Below, piece by piece: positions 11,585 through 23,102 of a stretch of DNA of 64,000 bases. Location of the stretch: contig CM039134.1 of the NCBI GenBank assembly GCA_022036555.1, positions 12,152,818-12,216,817 of the forward strand, read 5' to 3'. This DNA comes from Microstegium vimineum. Taxonomy: Eukaryota > Streptophyta > Magnoliopsida > Poales > Poaceae. The translations under genes were made by a program, and so were the position numbers. The stretch's first letter is position 1; the number at the start of each line of letters is the position of its first letter. The notes beneath the pieces were generated by a model that was not told the origin of the DNA, searched no databases, and was given only the letters and a program-made list of their open reading frames with translations.

Positions 11585-14500
11585 CTATGCTTCGATTTGC
11601 ATGTTCCAGGTCATAGTGAAGCTCTTCCCCAGCGGCAATGCCAGCCCGCCGACCTCCACCATGACGCCGTTCTTGCTATCCTCGACGCCTTCTTCCCCAT
11701 GCAGCTTCGCGTTGCCGCCTGCCGCGAAGTAAGGGCTCATCGTCGCGACGGCGGTGGCGGCGTCCGTGCCGTCCACCTGGATGACGAGGTCCTTGCCGCC
11801 GGTACCCTCCAGACCCAACACCGACAGCTTCTCGATGACGAGGCCCTTGTGCAGGCTGTAGCTTCCCATCACCACCTCCGACCGCACCGTCACGGCCTTG
11901 CCGCGCACGCTAGCGTGGAACCGCGCGAACGTCGCCTGCCCTTCCGCGAGCACCATCTCCGGCCGCTCGTCGTCGTCCACGTACACGGCGCCCTCCGCGT
12001 CCGCCTGCGTCGCCCCGAACGGGAACGCGACGACGAGCGTGAACGGCGTCGCCCGGGCGTCCTTGGACACGAACCCGCCGCGCTGCATCGGGAGGATCGT
12101 GTTCTGGTACACGTGCACGTTGATCTCGTTCAGCGGCGCGTCCAGCTTCACTGCGACCCCGCCCTTGGACACCACCACCTTCCTCATGTCGAACAGGTTG
12201 TACCAGGTGCCCGGCGGGAACATGGCGCGCACCGAGGTGGCGCCCTGCTCGAGGACCGGGGACACCATGACGCCTGCGCCCAGCAGGAACTGCGTGCTCA
12301 GCCCGTAGCACGGCGTGAAGTCGGGGAAGGAGAAGAACACCGGCCGCGCCCACTGGGCCCCCCGTCAGGTGCGCCTCGTAGCTGAGCGTGTACAGGTAGG
12401 GGAGCAGCTTGTACCGCATGCCGAGCGCGTTCCGTGCCGACTTCGCCACGGACTCCCACACGTAGAGCTCCTGCCTCGGTGACGCGAAGTTGGCATGGTC
12501 CCTGGAGAACGGGTAGAAGGCGCCGAGCTCGATCCACCTGTTGCAGAGCTCCTCAGTCGGCGACGGGTAGAAGCCACAGATGTCGGAGCCAACCATCGGC
12601 ATGCCGAAGATGCCAAAGTTGAGCATCGTCGAGATGGAATAGCGGAGATTTTCCCATGTGCCCTTGTTGTCGCCGGTCCAGTGCGCGGCGTACGCCCCCG
12701 ACCCGACGAACGTGGAGCGGGTCAGAATGAACGGCCTCTTCCCCTGCAGCCCTTGCAGCGCCTTGTGCGTGGCAATGGCCTGCGAGAAGCCATACAGACT
12801 GTGGGCATTGTACTCCAGGATGCCATTGTAGTGTGTAGCACTGGTTGCAATGGTGTTGAAGCCGAGACGGGCAGTCTGTCCAGAGGCATTGATTTTGTAT
12901 GGCGGCTCATCCCATCTTGTGTTCGTAAGGTTCTTGCAATCCAAACAACAGACCCATGGTGTTTTGGAGTCAGGAATAGGGCACAGATGTGTCTTTGGGA
13001 TTGTGCACTTGCCCGTGCAGAAGTTGGAGGCCTCGTTCATGTCGATCCAGAGCCCATCCACTGGTACCAAATCATGAAACCTCCGCACCTCATCGATCCA
13101 CCATAACGCACCGTTCGGGTTGAGGAAGTCTGGGAAGTAGACAGGGCCAGGCCACACCTGGGCGAGGTATGGCTCCCCGTCCAGTTTGATGAAGATGTCA
13201 CGTTCCATGCCACGCTGGTACACGCCATAGGAGTTGTTCACAGCAATGCCAGGGTCGATGAGGACAATGTACTTCATCCCTTGCGCATGGATCTTGTCAA
13301 GGAATGCCAGCAGTTTGGGGCGTGGGTAGTTCACCGGGTCAAGTGTGAAGTCCTTAGCGGCATCCATGTGGTCATCATCGTTCCAGATCACGTCCAGCGG
13401 TATCTGGGCATTCCGATAACCCTCCACAACGCCCTCTACCACTGAAAGGTTCTTGTACCCCCACCTACATTGGTGGAACCCTGAAACACAAGCACATGGA
13501 GTATTCAGAGAGTTGAAGTATGCATGCAGCAAGTTTTAGTTTCTTGAGAAAGCAAACACATGCTATTTCATACAGGAAATGGAAACCGTGCATTGTCTAA
13601 AATTGGAATGAGATCAGCAAAATTGCTCATGAATTGCATCAGTGGAATACTAATCTACGTACTGGGGAATAAGACACATTGTAGGCTCATCACTGTCTCC
13701 CCAAAGTTAAATCAGTGTGTGTGCCAGGGTGACAATGCTTCACCCAATGCATTAGTCACTCTAGAAGCAATACATGTTTGTAAAAAAAACAATTCATAAT
13801 TTGTAGACTATGTTACTCAGGGAAAAATAATTGTGCATTTGATGTAGATTCATGTACTGAAAGAAAATAATCAGCAAAAGCAACAGCACTGAACATGCTG
13901 TACGGGAAAAATGATGCATAACGTTTTTCAGGTTTCTGAACTTCTTCAGAACAAACTGCTCAGTTTCAAAAAAAAAAAAAAAAACTGCTCAATCTCTAGC
14001 AGCCTGCACGGTGCATGCATATCCTTAGCATTTATTTTGCACAGAACTAAATCAGTCGCACTAATAATTTGCATGGTTAGCAGAAGTGCTTTAAGGGGAA
14101 ATTTACAATACTGGTAAACTGACAGGTAGTATACTGGATTATGCCATGATGTCCATGACATGGGAGTATTCTGCTATATAGCAAAATAGTACAGGCAGCT
14201 TATCACTGTCTAGTGAGTAGTGTGACACCTGATATATAGCAAATAAATTGCCGTATCTGTCCCTGTCCCCAAAGATCGACACAGCTTCCATGGAGTCAGA
14301 GAAGGCTACATCTCATCAGTCAGCCTGAAAGTGAGCTAGCCATGGAGCATTGGTCTAAAATATTACCTATCCGCTAGGTGAAACATTGTAGAATCTGTCA
14401 ATTGAGTAATCTATAGTCAAAACTACCCATAAGCAATAAAAATATTATTGTTTCCCCCTCCCCCTCTCTCTCTCTCTCTTTGGCTGAAATGGTGGAAGAA

Positions 14501-16293
14501 GTTTTTCTATTTCTAGTGGGACCCTCTTTATAGACTATTTTGTTAGCTGAACATTGTGAGAAAGCATCAATAGCTATGTAGTGGTTATGTGGCCATGCTT
14601 ATGGACCAAGTGGTCCATATACATTGTGCTTGTTAATATGACCGAATGGATCAAACTAATCAGGCAACAATTAAGTATCCAATCCATGGCATCAGATAAT
14701 GCTATATGTTATCAGTAAATCTCAATCTGGCAGTAAGCTGGCCATAAATCTCAATCTGGCAGTAAGCTGGCCATAGCTTAACCAAATGATTGTGCCAATC
14801 AGGAATTTAGTAATTTAAGCAAATGATGTATACTCATACTCTGATAATGAGTAAAGGACAACACCAAAAAAAAAATGAAATCAAGAGACTCTGAAAAAGG
14901 CAGTCCTTACCAAATGCCCAGTAGGGCATGGGCGCGGGACGGCCGATCATCGACGTGTACTGATCGACGATGGCCAACGGCGTCGGCCCCGAGAAGAAGT
15001 AGAAGTCGAGAAGACCTCCGATGACCTTGTAGGTGAGCGACGTCCCCCTGTAGAACACGTCCATGCCATTGCTGTTGAGCAGCAGCACGGCGTGCGCGAC
15101 GCCGCGGCCGCCCAGGTTCCGGAGGTCCATGTACACCGGGTGCGAGCCGTAGAGGTCGGTGTTGAGGTTGATGGCGGAGATGTCCGTGGTGTAGATGGTG
15201 TAAGGGTCGTTGGGCCGCAGCCGGATGCCCCCCGGCTGTGTGCTCTCGCCGAGCCCGTACAGGGCGGCGTCCTTGGGCAGCGCCGTGGACACCTCCAGGT
15301 ACTGGTCCTTGAACACGAGCGCGCCGGCGCTGGTGTTGAACAGTGGCTGCCCGGTGGACCGGCGGTGCACAGCGAACCAGAACGGGTCGCGGCCATAGGT
15401 GAACACCAGCTCCTCGCCGGGGTACTCGGCACCCGTGAAGGGGCCCCCGCCTGTGACGACCTTGCCGCCGCTCACGGGTGGGGCTGGCTCCCTTGGCAGC
15501 AGGTTGTAGGGGACCTCCCACCTCTGCTTATCTGCATCGGTGATCTGCACGCGCACCCTGTCCCTCGTCTCGTGCCTGGATAGCATTTCACCATTAGAAG
15601 ATGACCCAGGTAATTTTTTAAGCCATCGCAAAGTTCAGGCATACTACTCTACATGATTGGAAGTCTTAGAATACTTGGGAAAATCATAGTTTTGAGTCTA
15701 TACGGGTGACCATTCACTGTAAAAGCAGTAAAATATCGTCCTCATGGTCATACTTGGGACCGCCGTATCGATGAACTCATTGTCAACCATTAAAACATGA
15801 CCTCCGGAACACTATTAATTACAATCCAATCTTGAAATGCTCTGAATAATTCATTTTGCTCTACTAGCCGTAAATCTAAATTGATTTGTGTTGAAGAATT
15901 TAAGCAAATGATTATTACAGCAACCAACATTCTCCTCGAAAGTACTACTGCGGGCAAAAAAAAAAAAAACAAGAACAAGAACAAGAGCTACTGAATTGTG
16001 GGTTGGCGATGGAACTCTAAAAATTTGTTGCTTGGCGAGGAGAAGCAAAGTTCTTACTTCACAAAGAGCCTGAGGCGAGGGATGTCAGGACCGTAAGTGG
16101 AGGTGCGCTGCTTCACCTGGAGGTAGCCCACAAGGCCTCCCCCGTTGGGCAGCTGAACAAGGGACACCAGCTTGTACCCGCACCCAACCTTCGGCTTTGC
16201 TGTGGCGACTACGCCATTGCTACTTGCCAAGATGAGAAATAGAAGGCACCACAGTAGGTAGGAGAGGATGGCCGAGCGAGAAAATGACAGCAT
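11585..16293 (-). CDS. GH31 alpha-glucosidase, three exons, frameshifted in exon 3
   Basis: Exons on the minus strand: 16293-16058, 15575-14911 and 13480-11585; both introns are GT-AG (donors GTAAGA and GTAAGG). Without the frame break the product would be about 931 residues, normal for secreted plant alpha-glucosidases, which release glucose from maltose-type or starch-derived glucans. The ATG at 16293 begins a signal peptide (LLWCLLFLILASS). Exon 2 carries the N-terminal beta domain with YGLGE. Exon 3 carries the catalytic barrel: nucleophile Asp447 in WIDMNEASNF and acid/base Asp571 in HWTGDN. The C-terminus ends TMTWNMQIEA. From memory it resembles rice Os06g0675700. An extra base in a C-run at 12349-12351 shifts the frame near residue 677; the rest of the protein is intact in the next frame. 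As written, the product would be about 823 residues with about 146 aberrant ones. It is either a recent null allele or a base-call error. Confidence 0.93.
12349..12351 (-). other. Frameshift site in alpha-glucosidase exon 3
   Basis: On the coding strand a GTGGG run holds one G more than the reading frame allows. Upstream the frame ends with SYEAHLTG; downstream the family sequence resumes one frame over at FFSFPDFTPCYG. No other damage is seen in the roughly 680 codons before it or the 250 after it, which argues for a very young mutation or a homopolymer error. Confidence 0.85.
13481..14910 (-). other. Intron 2 of the alpha-glucosidase gene
   Basis: 1430 bp, donor GTAAGG and acceptor TTTCAG. 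Contains an A-run at about 13968-13984, a (CT)n stretch at about 14461-14480, and an exact 29-bp tandem duplication at 14717-14774. No nested gene was seen. Confidence 0.85.
14717..14774. repeat. 29-bp exact tandem duplication in intron 2
   Basis: The unit containing CTCAATCTGGCAGTAAGCTG occurs twice head to tail (14717-14745 and 14746-14774) without a mismatch. Confidence 0.9.
15576..16057 (-). other. Intron 1 of the alpha-glucosidase gene
   Basis: 482 bp, donor GTAAGA and acceptor TCCAG. It splits the Lys codon between FV and HETRD. Contains an A-rich run near 15957-15989. No nested gene was seen. Confidence 0.85.
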
Positions 16294-16562
16294 TTCGTTG
16301 TTTTTTTTTTTCCTCACTGGTTTTTCATCCCTCCCTCACGAGCTCCTTTGTAAAGTTTGTACAGCTACTCTATGGCCACTGCCCTGCAGCGTGAACTGTG
16401 AACTATGAAATGCAAGGCAGCGAGGAGATGCCTGGAGAGAGAGAAAGAGACAGAGGCGTGCTGCTATGGTAGTGAATACGAGTAATGGCGGGGAGTGAGC
16501 AGTGGCAGCTGAGCATGCATTGAGTGGCATGTCCCGTGGACACCATGACCTAACCTTTTCCT

Positions 16563-16570
16563 CCTTTATA
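16563..16570 (-). promoter_or_regulatory. TATA box of the alpha-glucosidase gene
   Basis: TATAAAGG on the minus strand, about 270 bp before the ATG at 16293. This allows for a 5' UTR of roughly 240 nt. It is the best TATA match close upstream. Confidence 0.5.
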
Positions 16571-16734
16571 GGCTCCGGGCCATACATCAATCACTGATAA
16601 GTGGACCCACCTGATTTGCAGAGAACCGAATGTCAGCTTCTGCTTAAGGCCGTCCCCGCCATATGCATTATCCATGAGATACTCTAGTCTTAAAATAACA
16701 GCGCATCTTATCCTTGAGGTATGATAACATGTAA

Positions 16735-17092
16735 GACCATCTTCAACGGTTTGCTAAATCACTTACCATTTTTTAAAAATTGGTAAATTAATCAAAAAAT
16801 ACTCTCCAACAATTTATCATTTGGACTTGCCAATTCTATACACTTGTCAAAAGATTGCATCAGTTTGCTATTTTTGTGAGCACACATCGGCTTGCCATCC
16901 TCTTGCCTGCGAGTCCTCCTCTCGGTTTCCGCATGCAAGTTTCCTTCTTTTTTAATCTTTTTTTTGGTTTGACAAGTGAGAAATATCAAATTGTTGGAGA
17001 TGACCTCTTTCCAACTTGATAAATTATTATAACAACTTGTTAAAACACAAGATTTGACAAGTGAAAAATAACAAATTGTTGGAGGTGCTCTA
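16735..17092. mobile_element. MITE or MITE dimer with GACCATCTTCAAC-type ends
   Basis: Begins GACCATCTTCAACGG and ends GTTGGAGGTGCTCTA, with inner repeats of CAAATTGTTGGAG at about 16990 and 17070. The repeated end motif suggests two overlapping or tandem elements. Non-coding and AT-rich. It lies just upstream of the alpha-glucosidase promoter. Confidence 0.6.
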
Positions 17093-17435
17093 ATTAATCA
17101 TGATACCCCTGTAATATATTTATTTAAATACACAGTTATTAATGTTAATAAAAATACTTATATTTATGATGCACTATAAATACTATTAAACTAATCATAT
17201 TTTTTTTTAATAAAAACTAAGTTAGAGATATAAATATTAGTAGGAGTAGCAAGCTTGCTGCCAGGTAGCAAGCAATAAAGAAAAAATGAAGAGCAGACTT
17301 TCATGCTCCTACCACATTTCAGCCCAACTCCCACCAGGCACCGACCGCCACGGTCACCACATCCCACGTACCTACAACCATTGGTGGAGTCAAGACTTCA
17401 ATCCTAGATATTCTTCATATCTAAATAATCAAACC
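17093..17435. other. AT-rich intergenic DNA
   Basis: No gene or recognisable element is seen. A short non-repetitive patch at about 17280-17400 is richer in CCAC motifs. Confidence 0.4.
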
Positions 17436-17438
17436 TAG

Positions 17439-17665
17439 GTGCTGTTTGGTTGGATAAAGGTAATGTGAAAGGGAATGTCTCCGCTAACAATACGGCCGGG
17501 AGTGCCATCTGTTGCCGGCCAAAATCGGGCGTAATCAATTGTCTGAAGGACTGGAACGGTTACCCTGCGATCGGGTCCCCTTGACGGTGAAACAAACAGA
17601 TTGTATCGTATCGGTTCCCGCCGTGATCCGTTCCAGTTATTAAATGCACGAATCAAACAGCTCCC
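17439..17665. mobile_element. MITE, TAG target duplication
   Basis: Starts GTGCTGTTTGGTTGG and ends GAATCAAACAGCTCCC, flanked by TAG at 17436-17438 and 17666-17668. 227 bp, moderately GC-rich, non-coding. Confidence 0.7.
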
Positions 17666-17707
17666 TAGATGTAGTGGCTCCTCTAAGGTTTCGCTCAGGC
17701 TCCACCA

Positions 17708-17966
17708 CTACACGATGACTAGGGTGTCATAATGGTAATGAAGGATTGATGAGTCATTTGAGAACAAAAGTGGAATTGGAATGTTTAGTAAACCTTGTTC
17801 TTTTTTCATGTTAATTAAAGACCAAAGAAAATTTACAGCCAGCACAAATAGAAGAGGGGAAAGGGGATCCCCTTGCCAACCCGCCCCTCTTACAATGAAG
17901 CACTTTCCTTGGAGTACCATTTAACATCAGTGAAGAGGTATTAGTCTCATCCATGAAATCCACTTA
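17708..17966 (-). pseudogene. LINE reverse-transcriptase fragment, part 3 of 3
   Basis: The minus strand encodes a stretch with WQGDPLSPLLFVLAV, the conserved block that precedes the catalytic motif of plant L1-type LINE reverse transcriptases. A degenerate YDTLVI follows where YADDTL is expected. It continues parts 23103-23392 and 20506-20611, from which it is separated by two insertions. An in-frame stop sits just upstream of the GDPLSP block, so the copy is dead. Confidence 0.8.
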
Positions 17967-18068
17967 GAGCATCTCCAACAACTCCCTAATACAACTTCCC
18001 AAATAAGATGATACTAGAAAGTCGCGTGGCTTTGCCGCGCAATGTCTGTATTACTCGTATGTCGTAGT

Positions 18069-18315
18069 CTCCCTCTATTCTAAATTATAGTTTGTTTGAC
18101 TTTTTTAATCTCATGTTTGATTAATAGTCTTATTCAAATTTTTGTGTACAATATCACTTCTTTTGTTATGATTTTTATTGTTATGACTTGCTTATTTAAT
18201 GAATGGTCTACAAAAATGACTTAAATTTAACTATATTTGTACTTTTTTTAGTAAGACAAGTGGTTAAACTTGGGGTCAAAAAAGTCAAACAAATTATAAT
18301 TTTAAACGAAGGGAG
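18069..18315. mobile_element. Stowaway-like MITE
   Basis: Starts CTCCCTCTATTCTAAATTAT and ends ATAATTTTAAACGAAGGGAG. About 247 bp. Subterminal blocks (TTTGACTTTTTTAATCTC and GGGTCAAAAAAGTCAAAC) are shared with the element at 40930-41160, so the two belong to one family. Confidence 0.8.
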
Positions 18316-18909
18316 TAGTTGATATAGACGTAGAGAAATGTACATTTTATAAAGCAACGTAGGTAAGACAAATTTGTGGCTTCGTTATTTTTGAATAGGT
18401 GTTATGGTTTACAACATGTTTTTAATCAAAGTTTTATTTAATAAAGAAATTAGTTTTGGTATTAAAATGAAACCATCATATTTTTTCGCTATATTTATTA
18501 TAGAGAAAGAAGGTGTACCATTAATACATATGCGAAAAATCATTATTGGCGTACCATTATTAACTACATTATTTAGCTTTTATGAATCGCTATTGATTTA
18601 TATTTTCTTTAATGAAGTAGGGGTAATATTAAATATGACGATGGTATAATATTTTTTTATAAATTGAATCCCCAATACCGAGCATTTGAATTTGCAATAT
18701 TGTAAACAATACTATAGATCTATGCTATGAGAAACTAAACAAGACTTTTTATTATTTTTATATAATTTAATATAGTTTTTGTAATTTTAGTCGATTGAAA
18801 CATATAAAAGAATGAAAAACCTAACAGGACAAACTCTTTGCACTTAGGCCTTGCATTTTTCCTTAATTAAATCGTGCTCTCCTCTCTTAAAAAAACCATG
18901 TTATGATGT

Positions 18910-19217
18910 CAAAGGGTGCTTAGTCTGGTTGGCTAAGTCATTTGAGCGGCACCCCACAGGTCCTGAGTTCGATTCTCCGTGGGAGCGAATTTCAGGCTGT
19001 GGTTTCTTGGATTTATTCCAGGATTTTTCGGCGCTACGCTTTCAGTGGTAGGCGACGTTTCCGTCGACAACGAGGCGCCTGTGGTGACTTCGTGAAGCCG
19101 GCTGAGTTCTTCGGGGGTGCTCATAGGGATAGGGTTTTCGTACGTGTATTCATATGGGTGAGTGTGCGTGCGTGTTTGAGTGTCTACGTTGTAACTGTGT
19201 AATTCTAAAAAAAACTG
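18910..19217 (+). mobile_element. tRNA-derived SINE with 11-bp target duplication
   Basis: 308 bp starting CAAAGGGTGCTTAGTCTGG. A tRNA-like head carries a box-A-like TGGTTGGCTAAGTC and a box-B-like GAGTTCGATTCTCC. The tail ends GTTGTAACTGTGTAATTCT followed by A8. It is flanked by TGTTATGATGT at 18899-18909 and 19218-19228. These are the features of a plant SINE moved by LINE machinery. The box spacing resembles a tRNA gene, but the 3' half does not fold into a tRNA. Confidence 0.88.
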
Positions 19218-20505
19218 TGTTATGATGTACACTATGAATAAACTATACATGAAATGTATTTGAAACCCTCGAAAAGCTTCTATTCTTTTTTTCTTACCCA
19301 CGAGCGCTCTCTGGAGAGCAGAGCACGCACGCGGGTGCGGACACCAACGTCGATCCGCCGGGCATGGCTACGGCCGTACGACGGCGGTATCCTAGCGGTC
19401 GGCAAGCTACGCTGGGCCTGCGCGGACCCGGTGTCGGCCGAGGCTCGACGGGAGGTGGACCTTGGCATGCTTGCCATGCGCACAGGCCCGACGGCTGCAG
19501 CGGACCAGCGCACAGCCACGACCGCGGCATGGTCGTCGGGGTTGCCGGGGACCCACCCGCACCGGGATGGCCGGAAGCGCCGCGGCGCCCGCGCGCCTCC
19601 GCCCGAGATGTCGAGAAGAGAAGGACAACCAGGCGGGTTCCCGAGCATTCACGAGTCGGGCAAGAGACCCGTTAAGACCCAACGACAGTGGATATCGTCT
19701 GATGGTGAGATCCTACGATTGCGGGCTAACGGTGGCGAGATCCTACGGTTGTGGGCTAATGGGCGACGTGGATATCGTGCCCGCCCGGAGCTGTTTAATA
19801 TTACATTTTTTGAACTATCGGGGAGATGCTACAAGAGATCACTAATAAATCTCCCCCCATACGTTGGACCCACATGTCAACAACATTTTATTTACTTTCT
19901 TTTTTTCTTTTCATCCTCTCCCCGAGTTCATCCCTCCCACATCGATCCATTGAGACACGTCGGCGCCGCCGCCCCTCCCCACCCTACCACCATGTGAGTC
20001 CGAGCGCCTCCTTGAGCATGAGCCCAACAACCTCGGCTAGCACCATCTCGAGCTTGAGCACCGCCTCGATGCCCGCCTCGGTCCATTGCTGCAACCATGA
20101 CCATGTCTCTTCCTCCATCTCCCTCGTCTCTTGTCTTATACAAGCAACGTGAGAATGCAGGACCTCTAGGCACAGCGAGCACGACCATCTCCGACCCCCT
20201 TGCATTCTCAAGCACGACCATGCTTAGCGAGCTCGGCGGCACCAGGGCGGCGGACAAGGTTCGCCATTGGTGGCAAATGAGCTCCGGTGGACAAAGGGTA
20301 GAAAAAGTAACGGTTATATTGTGTGTGGGGGGCAGGATATTTGGAGAGTTGCAACTCCCCTTCATTTGAGGGAGAAGGGGTGTTTTTTTGGTGGCCACCA
20401 AAAAAGGAGTGTGTTACTGGGGGCTGCTGGAGACAAAAAAGTGAGCTATCTCCCCCAATATGGTAGTTTTATGAGGATGAGGGGTGGGAACTGTTGAAGA
20501 TGCTC

Positions 20506-20611
20506 TTTGCTCCAACCGTTTCTTCTCCATGAAGTCCAACATTAGCCCATGCTCTATTCTATTAAAGACTTTCTCGAAGTCTAGTTTAAGGATAACTAGC
20601 TCCTTCCTTAA
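20506..20611 (-). pseudogene. LINE reverse-transcriptase fragment, part 2 of 3
   Basis: The minus strand reads through RKELVILKLDFEKVFNRIEH and LMLDFMEKKRLEQ, the KLDFEKAFD region of L1-type LINE reverse transcriptase. The frame continues into 23103-23392 when the insertion at 20612-23099 is removed, and into 17966-17708 when 17967-20505 is removed. Confidence 0.85.
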
Positions 20612-23099
20612 GGGTGTGTTTGGATTGCGGGTTGGAATGGGATATCCTGGGTTAGACCTGAAAGCATCTAGGCCCCTAGAGTTTCGGTGATTAACGATAA
20701 TGCAAGATTACTATGACTAACGTGTGTTTTGCAGAGGCAATAAGAAAGTTAGGTCATGGTAATGGATGGTTGATTGGACAATCATGGTATATGTGCCCCG
20801 TTATTGGAATCGTTTCGGTTTTCAAAGGATTGGCGACAAAGTTGAAGATTAGACTAGGTCTAAGTGTCATTGGAGTTGAGAGACACTTAGAGTAGTTTAG
20901 CACCTTTATTTTTCCTTTGACCGTACTATTAAGAGGGGTTCTATCTAGTAGCTTGACCTAGGAAAGGCTTAGTGTTTAGGTGTGGTGCACACTTGTCAAA
21001 CTAGCACTAGGAAGCTTTAGAAATAGTCCTTGAACTGAGATGAGCAACTTCCATTTTGGAAGGAAGGTGAAAAGGCCATGTTAAGTGCTCCGGACGCAAG
21101 TGTAACTCTGGGTCCGGACCATTGGATGTGCGTCCGGACCCTAGGGTTTGGCTTGCTAGATGTAGGCGCTCCAGACGCTGTGAACAGTGCTGGGTCCGGA
21201 CTCGCTATAGCGTCCGGACCCAATCCAGAGAGTTCCCGAGAGCAGTTTGGCCATCGGACGCTGTCCGGAGTGTTACGTCCGGACTGCATTGTGCGTCCGG
21301 ACAGCAATACAGAGAGCTCTAGAGAGCAGAAATCGGTCCGGACGCTGTCCAGTTGCTTGCGTCCGGACCTGATAGTGTGTCCGGACTGCCCGGTTTTCAT
21401 CGCAAAGTACAGAGGGTTTGGGGGTCCGGACGCATGCTTGATGGTCCAGACCCTACCCTAAAAGTGTGTCCGAAGTGACGCAGAAAGTTGGTTTTTGCCT
21501 CTAACGGCTAGGGGTTGAGTTGGGGAGTATTTATACTTCCCCATCAGCCCCATGGAGGCTCTCTTGCCCATTCCAATTGCTGAGATTGCCTTGTGAGAGT
21601 GCAAGAAGTGCAAGAGCCCTAGTGAGAGTGTGAATTGCCATTCCATGTGTTGATTCTCACTAGTTTCTTAGAGTTAGCAAGTATGCATCCATTCAATCAC
21701 TAGACTAGCCTTGGTCAAGTGAGAGTTAGTGCTTGTTACTCTTGGTGATCGACATCACCTAGACGATTTCGCGGAGGTTTGCTTGGTGATCATCCGGTGG
21801 TGTTCCTTGTGGATGACCCAAGTTCGATTGTGATCGGTTGTGGGCGATTCACCGAGCCGGAGTGGCGAAGAATCAGCCCATAGAGAGCACTTAGTCCTTG
21901 CGCGGACTAAGGGGGAGCGATACCCTTGCGCGGGTGCTCCAACGAGGACTAGGGGGGAGTGTCGACTCCTCGATACCTCGGCAAAACGTCGTCGTGTCAA
22001 TTTCCTTTGCCCCTACTCCTTACTTATTGCATTTACTCTTAAGCACTACTTTCTGCATTATATTCTTGTTGCTTGAGTAGAATTGCATAGGGCTTTACCG
22101 CTTTCATTGCCTTGTCTTGCTTGTTTAGCTAGGACACACTTGGGAAAGTACTAGGGGGTTAATTGGCTCTTGATAGGTTTTAATTATTGCTTAGAAATTT
22201 AAAAAAGCCCAATTCACCCCCCTCTTGGGAATCTTGATCCTTTCAAGACCCAGATGGCATGTTGTTTGGTTTGGGGATCGAGTTGAATTGGGTCGGAGCC
22301 AGATGGAATATACCTTGTAGATGTGGGTTCATTTGATTCCTCCAAATCGAGGGGATCGTGCGAGTTCTAGTGGGTTGGAAGAGTCGAGCTCGGATGGGGA
22401 GTTGTCATGGCGTGTGGATGGAGGGACGGGGAACCACGACGGCGCATGGACGGAGAGCCACTGGAGCATGGGAGGAGTCGCCAGTGCAGGGAGAGCACGC
22501 AACCATGGCGTCGCAGGGAGGCACAACGCGGGGCGAGCTCTACCCCCCGTGCGACTGGCCATGGCAGCCCTTGCAAAGGCGAGGTCGTCAGGGCGGAGCG
22601 GGGCACGCTTGCCAGGGCGGGGCTTGGCCACCGGGGTGGACGTGAGGTCGCCAGGGCAAGGCGGGGCACAGTCGCTGGGGTGGGGCAGGGCGATGCCGCC
22701 GGGGCGGGCTGGGGCGCGCTCGCCGGGGTGGGGCTTGGCCACCGGGGCAACGTGAGACCGCTAGGGCAAGGCGGGCGCAGTCGCCGGGCCGGGTTGGGCA
22801 GGGCGATGCCACCGGGGCGAGGTGGGGTGACGCGAGGCTGTCGGGGCAGGGCGGGGCGTGGTTGCTGGGGGCAGTGCCGTCAGGGCGGGGCGCAGTCACG
22901 GGGCACTGGGGAGGAGGAAGAAGGAGCACGAACAGGGCCCACATGTCAATGATACAACCCACTTCTAGAAGTTCTCACAACCAAACATAGAACTTGAATC
23001 AACCCATCCTCCAAACCAAACAAGAAATGGGTTCAACCCAACCCGCATAAATGGGTTAGGTCTAACCCATCCGACATCATCTCCAAACCAAACACACGG
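20612..23099. mobile_element. Tourist/PIF-like TIR element in the LINE, itself split by a solo LTR
   Basis: Starts GGGTGTGTTTGGATTG and ends CCAAACCAAACACACGG, flanked by TAA (20609-20611 and 23100-23102). Subtracting the solo LTR at 20659-22245 leaves about 900 bp. Its 22385-22950 part is a GC-rich degenerate tandem repeat built on CCGGGGTGGGGC-, GTCGCCAGGGC- and CTTGGCCACC-like motifs. No transposase is seen, so it is non-autonomous. The LINE frame resumes exactly across its ends. Confidence 0.78.
20659..22245 (+). mobile_element. Solo LTR, 1587 bp, AGACC target duplication
   Basis: Starts TGAAAGCATCTAGGCCCCTA and ends TCTTGATCCTTTCA, flanked by a perfect 5-bp duplication AGACC (20654-20658 and 22246-22250). 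No PBS, PPT or coding region is present, so this is a solo LTR left by recombination. A TATA-like TATTTATAC lies at about 21528-21536. The 21085-21470 part carries about twelve TCCGGA palindromes. The superfamily is uncertain. Confidence 0.88.
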
Positions 23100-23102
23100 T
23101 AA

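Larger units (their letters stand above)
17967..20505. mobile_element. TIR element (about 2.5 kb) inserted in the LINE
   Basis: Starts GAGCATCTCCAACAACTCCC and ends GGGAACTGTTGAAGATGCTC, an imperfect TIR of about 20 bp. Removing 17967-20505 rejoins the LINE frame, which supports both ends. The flanking trinucleotides are TTA and TTT, an imperfect 3-bp duplication. It contains a Stowaway MITE (18069-18315) and a SINE (18910-19217). The GC-rich part from 19290 to 20350 has no recognisable gene. No transposase is seen, so it is non-autonomous and may carry captured DNA. Confidence 0.7.

Noticed and set aside
11597..12385. Long plus-strand frame opposite the alpha-glucosidase
   Set aside because: It is the complement of exon 3. 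Its His/Arg-rich sequence reflects the GC-rich codon bias of the real gene, and it has no domain.
18910..18990. Possible tRNA gene
   Set aside because: Box A- and B-like motifs are present, but the sequence continues as a 308-bp SINE with an A-tail and target duplication, and the 3' acceptor half of a tRNA is missing.
22321..22962. Collagen-like or Gly/Arg/Pro-rich proteins on both strands
   Set aside because: They are translations of a GC-rich degenerate tandem repeat inside a non-autonomous TIR element.
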